From assembly GCA_002292345.1 (NCBI GenBank), contig DBBT01000108.1:9973-19358 (forward strand): a stretch of 9,386 nucleotides of DNA. The letters are read 5' to 3'. The notes below the pieces were generated by a model. It did not search any database, had not been told where the DNA came from, and saw nothing but the letters and a program-made list of their open reading frames with translations. Origin of the DNA: Opitutia bacterium UBA977 (lineage in GTDB: Bacteria; Verrucomicrobiota; Verrucomicrobiia; Opitutales; Coraliomargaritaceae). Below, one piece after another: positions 7,278 through 9,386 of this stretch. The stretch's first letter is position 1; each line of letters begins with the position of its first letter. The position numbers and the translations under genes are program-made.

Positions 7278-8456
7278 ATGAGCGCCGAAACACCCCGCAT
7301 TGCGATTCTAGTCGACTCCTCCACCAGTTGGGGGCGTCGAACGATTCGTGGCATTCTGGACTATACACTCCAGCACGGGCCGTGGGACATCTGGATCGAC
7401 CCGAAGGGGCAGAACGAGAAATTCACCCTCCCCGAGGGCGAACAATTCGACGGAGTGATCGCCCGTGTATCCAATAAGCGACTACTAGGTGAACTCAAAT
7501 CCAGAAAAATACCGGTCGTCAATGTGTCAGGCATCCAATTCGAAAAGAGCCGATTTCCACGAGTGTGCATCGACCAGGAAAAGAACGCGGCGCTTGCACT
7601 CGAACATTTCAAAAGCCGCTCGCTAAGGCATTTCGCCTATGTAGGACCGCGCCACCTCGACTACGTCAAGCAACACGAACGCGCCTTCGAGCGTGCCGTT
7701 TCCAATAGCGGCATGACATGTCACGTCTATGAAAACAAAACAACTGCAGGAGACGACTGCTTCTGGCATCCATCTCAACAAAGACTGATCACCTGGCTGA
7801 AAAGTCTCCCCAATCCAATCGGCATCTACACTTGGGGCGTTGAAGTGGGGCGTGACCTCATCCTGGCTTGCCGCAAAGCAGGACTTCAAGTGCCTCACGA
7901 CGTAGCGATACTCGGCGGTGATTACGACGAACTGCTCAGCGACGCATGCCACCCGGCACTCTCAGGGATCCTCACCCCCGCACAGCAAGTAGGTTATCAA
8001 GCGGCCAGCATCCTGCACCAGCAGATTCAAGGCGATACAGTCTCTCGTGCCCCCATCCTTCTCCCCCCTAAAACAGTTGTCGAGCGCCTATCCACTGAAG
8101 TGATGGCCGTCGATGACCCACAGGTGCAACAAGCCATTCAGTATCTACAAGCACACGCCTGCGAAAATATCACAGTGGACGACATACTGCGGCAAGTGCC
8201 CATGGCTCGCCGCGCCCTGGAACGCAAATTCAAGACGCACCTAGGACGTTCACCGGCAAAGGAGATCTGCCGCATCCGTATTCAGCGAGCACGCAAACTA
8301 CTCGCCGAAACCAACCTCACGATGCAAGACATCGCAGAAGCCTGTGGCTACACCTCCTATACCTACCTTGGCAACGTGTTTAAAAAGGAGACTGGTATCT
8401 CACCGGGGCGCTATCGTAAAGAAGCCATGGGCTACAAAATTGAAAAACCGTTGTAG
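7278..8456 (+). CDS. XylR-like AraC-family transcriptional regulator with LacI-type ligand domain
   Basis: 392 residues, the same length as E. coli XylR and the same two-part layout. Residues about 7-275 form a periplasmic-binding/LacI-like effector domain (RIAILVDSS, GVIARVSNK, FAYVGPRH, VAILGGDYDELL, PAQQVGYQAA, LLPPKTVVERLST). Residues about 285-385 carry the two AraC helix-turn-helix units: ITVDDILRQVPMARRALERK at 298-317, and MQDIAEACGYTSYTYLGNVF at 349-368 followed by KKETGISPGRYR. There is no N-terminal LacI-type DNA-binding domain. Such proteins bind a sugar and activate nearby catabolic operons. Divergent transcription from the glycosidase-symporter-flavoenzyme operon makes that its likely target. 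The ligand need not be xylose, since this architecture is widespread in Verrucomicrobiota and Planctomycetota. ATG 7278 is the first standard start after the in-frame stop at 7206; no Shine-Dalgarno precedes it. Architecture confident, effector unknown. Confidence 0.9.
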   Translation: MSAETPRIAILVDSSTSWGRRTIRGILDYTLQHGPWDIWIDPKGQNEKFTLPEGEQFDGVIARVSNKRLLGELKSRKIPVVNVSGIQFEKSRFPRVCIDQEKNAALALEHFKSRSLRHFAYVGPRHLDYVKQHERAFERAVSNSGMTCHVYENKTTAGDDCFWHPSQQRLITWLKSLPNPIGIYTWGVEVGRDLILACRKAGLQVPHDVAILGGDYDELLSDACHPALSGILTPAQQVGYQAASILHQQIQGDTVSRAPILLPPKTVVERLSTEVMAVDDPQVQQAIQYLQAHACENITVDDILRQVPMARRALERKFKTHLGRSPAKEICRIRIQRARKLLAETNLTMQDIAEACGYTSYTYLGNVFKKETGISPGRYRKEAMGYKIEKPL

Positions 8457-8488
8457 TGAAAGGTGGTGCTTTGGTTCAACCTTAGTTT

Positions 8489-8520
8489 ACAACGCGCCCT
8501 TGCCCAACACCATCACGATG
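8489..8520 (+). repeat. Degenerate partial copy of the 98-bp repeat
   Basis: AACGCGCCCT (8491-8500) and ACACCATCA (8507-8515) recur in the same order at 8523-8532 and 8551-8559 inside the full repeat, but the hairpin arm between them is missing. This looks like a decayed or internally deleted repeat unit directly upstream of copy 1. Confidence 0.4.
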
Positions 8521-8521
8521 C

Positions 8522-8619
8522 AAACGCGCCCTCTTCGAGAGGCACGTCCTACACCATCATTCCGCACCGAACATTATTCGCGTTGTAGGACGCGGTTCTT
8601 TGCGAAGCAAAGGCCGTGT
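8522..8619 (+). repeat. BIME-like repeat, copy 1 (two inverted REP hairpins)
   Basis: 98 bases that match 9163-9260 at 96 positions (differences at 8546 and 8575). The right half is a REP: GTAG at 8585-8588, then a hairpin at 8590-8619 with outer stem ACGCGG/CCGTGT, a TT/G internal loop, inner stem CTTTGC/GCAAAG and loop GAA. The left half is an inverted REP read on the minus strand: GTAG (8552-8549), outer stem ACGTG/CGCGT, inner stem CCTCT/AGAGG and loop CGA. CGTCCTACA (8545-8553) and TGTAGGACG (8584-8592) are perfect inverted repeats around the centre. GTAG-footed hairpins are the known substrates of RAYT transposases, and one is encoded 66 bases downstream. Confidence 0.85.
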
Positions 8620-8639
8620 TGGCGCTCCCATATACACGG
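8614..8639 (+). repeat. Inverted repeat CCGTGT/ACACGG after copy 1
   Basis: CCGTGT (8614-8619) can pair with ACACGG (8634-8639) across a 14-base loop. It shares its left arm with the REP hairpin of copy 1, so the two structures are mutually exclusive. Only a weak T content follows (TTAATTAAAA), so terminator function is doubtful. Confidence 0.3.
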
Positions 8640-8685
8640 TTAATTAAAACCTTCCAAACATCATTCGTCGCTCTAGAATATACGA

Positions 8686-9159
8686 ATGGAACACCAATAT
8701 CCCAACCGGCCTCCTCGGCTTTCAAATGTGTTCAAAAAATTTGATCCACCGCTCTACTTTATCACATGTTGCACTTTCGACCGAAAGCCACTGCTCGATA
8801 GCGACCGATTTCATGAACATTTCGTAGCGCTTATGACACGAAAGTGCCACGATGGGATTGTATGCGGGGAATACGTAATCATGCCAGACCACATTCACTT
8901 CTTTCTACGGATCGACCCAAACCGTTATATTCTGGGAAAAACAATCGGTTTCTTAAAACAGTCGCTGTCAAAACCACTCAGAGACAAAGGAATCGCTCAA
9001 CCACATTGGCAACCAGGCTTCTTCGACCACATATTACGGAGCGCCAACAGTTATTCTGAAAAATGGGATTACGTAAGAAACAACCCACTGCGAGCAGGCC
9101 TAGTTCAAAATGTAAACGACTGGAAATACCAGGGAACCATCCATACGATTTGTTATTAG
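8686..9159 (+). CDS. REP-associated tyrosine transposase (RAYT, Y1_Tnp/HUH family)
   Basis: 157 residues, a normal length for this family. Motifs in order: PPLYFITCCTFDRKPLL at 21-37, EYVIMPDHIHFFL at 62-74 containing the HUH metal-binding pair H69/H71, PHWQPGFFDHILRSANSY at 106-123, and WDYVRNNPLRAGLV at 127-140. The catalytic Tyr is Y123 or Y129. RAYTs are single-strand DNA endonucleases of the IS200/IS605 superfamily that recognise GTAG-footed REP hairpins. The two flanking 98-bp repeats, ending 66 bases before and starting 3 bases after the gene, fit this exactly. No inactivating change is visible. The start at 8686 lacks a Shine-Dalgarno; TAGAAT at 8674-8679 could be a -10 box giving a leaderless mRNA. 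It is probably unrelated to the neighbouring sugar operon. Confidence 0.92.
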   Translation: MEHQYPNRPPRLSNVFKKFDPPLYFITCCTFDRKPLLDSDRFHEHFVALMTRKCHDGIVCGEYVIMPDHIHFFLRIDPNRYILGKTIGFLKQSLSKPLRDKGIAQPHWQPGFFDHILRSANSYSEKWDYVRNNPLRAGLVQNVNDWKYQGTIHTICY

Positions 9160-9162
9160 TCA

Positions 9163-9260
9163 AAACGCGCCCTCTTCGAGAGGCACATCCTACACCATCA
9201 TTCCGCACCGAACATCATTCGCGTTGTAGGACGCGGTTCTTTGCGAAGCAAAGGCCGTGT
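9163..9260 (+). repeat. BIME-like repeat, copy 2
   Basis: Second copy of the 98-base repeat, in direct orientation to copy 1 at an offset of 641 bases, beginning 3 bases after the RAYT stop. It differs from copy 1 only at 9187 (A for G) and 9216 (C for T). The A at 9187 turns a C-G pair of the left hairpin into a T.G wobble on the minus strand, so that strand still folds. GTAG sits at 9226-9229, the right hairpin at 9231-9260. A second TGTAGGAC (9258-9265) directly follows, so the hairpin is bracketed by the same 8-mer 33 bases apart. Confidence 0.85.
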
Positions 9261-9290
9261 AGGACATACACCACCGAGCACGACGCTAAC

Positions 9291-9305
9291 GACGGACAGG
9301 CCGTC
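9291..9305 (+). repeat. Short inverted repeat GACGG/CCGTC
   Basis: GACGG and CCGTC flank ACAGG, a 5-bp stem downstream of copy 2. GGAC/GTCC pairing around AGGCC is an alternative fold. It may be part of a further decayed REP unit beginning at the GTAG of 9259-9262, or chance. Confidence 0.25.
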
Positions 9306-9361
9306 CCGACGAAAATGCCTAAGCAGCTCTGCTTGACTCTTACCCGCCTAACTCCAGGCAT

Positions 9362-9386
9362 AAAAAAAAGACGTCCGGATTGCTCC
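9362..9386. terminator. Bidirectional Rho-independent terminator, cut by the window edge
   Basis: Eight A residues (9362-9369) lead into GACGTCCGGA (9370-9379) and TTGC (9380-9383), then TCC (9384-9386), which begins the complement of the left arm (pairs with GGA 9377-9379). The expected continuation is GGACGTC followed by T residues. With A and T tracts on both sides it would stop rightward transcripts and those entering from a minus-strand gene beyond the edge. The right arm is inferred, not seen. Confidence 0.5.

Noticed and set aside
7278..8456. Regulator of LacI type
   Set aside because: The ligand domain is LacI-like but the protein starts directly with it; the DNA-binding part is the C-terminal AraC helix-turn-helix pair, as in XylR.
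8460..8483. Rho-independent terminator after the regulator (AAGGT/ACCTT stem)
   Set aside because: Five-bp A/T-containing stem with a 14-base loop and no T run after it; too weak to call.
8522..9260. CRISPR array
   Set aside because: Only two 98-bp copies separated by a transposase gene; no regular short spacers and no cas genes.
8522..9260. Ordinary insertion sequence with terminal inverted repeats and target duplication
   Set aside because: The flanking repeats are direct copies made of internal hairpins, and the protein is a HUH/Y1 enzyme that does not use terminal inverted repeats or make target duplications.
9315..9361. ATGCCT/AGGCAT inverted repeat enclosing a small AAGCA/TGCTT hairpin
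   Set aside because: A 6-bp stem with a 35-base loop, followed by A rather than T on the plus strand; more likely chance next to the edge terminator.

Overview
The window looks like part of a carbohydrate-utilisation locus from a marine-type member of the Verrucomicrobiota, perhaps close to the Coraliomargarita/Lentimonas lineage. That assignment is inference. It rests on the mix of protein families (XylR-like AraC regulator, large FAD-dependent oxidoreductase with a beta-sandwich tail, SSS symporter, secreted discoidin-domain glycosidase-like protein), mid-range base composition, a REP-type repeat with its own transposase, and the absence of clear Shine-Dalgarno sequences. No SusC/SusD pair is visible.

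Positions 1-7023 hold a minus-strand gene cluster with gaps of 4, 27 and 20 bases, almost certainly one operon. In transcription order it encodes: (i) a secreted protein with a discoidin (F5/8 type C) domain, a CelD_N-like Ig domain and a divergent GH9-like alpha/alpha barrel (7023-4756); (ii) an SSS-family sodium:solute symporter (4751-3030); (iii) a cytoplasmic FAD-dependent oxidoreductase with two extra C-terminal beta-sandwich regions (3002-723); (iv) the N-terminal part of an exported, possibly lipid-anchored protein resembling the N-terminal domain of GH31 enzymes, cut off by the window edge (702-1).

Positions 7024-7277 are a divergent regulatory region. It has a perfect TATAAT -10 box facing the operon, a duplicated GGGTATCC element (one copy in the -35 region), a 12-bp palindrome, and a nearly pure pyrimidine leader in front of the regulator. 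Positions 7278-8456 encode that regulator, a 392-residue protein of the E. coli XylR architecture (LacI/periplasmic-binding-like ligand domain plus AraC helix-turn-helix pair).

Positions 8457-9386 are a mobile/repeat region. A REP-associated tyrosine transposase (RAYT, HUH family) at 8686-9159 is bracketed by two 98-bp repeats that match at 96 positions. Each repeat is a BIME-like pair of inverted REP hairpins carrying GTAG feet. The window ends inside what looks like a bidirectional terminator.

Working model (inference): secreted enzymes cut a glycan or glycoside outside the cytoplasm, the symporter imports the product, the flavoenzyme oxidises it or a derivative, and the XylR-like protein senses the product and activates the operon. 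The substrate cannot be read from the sequence.
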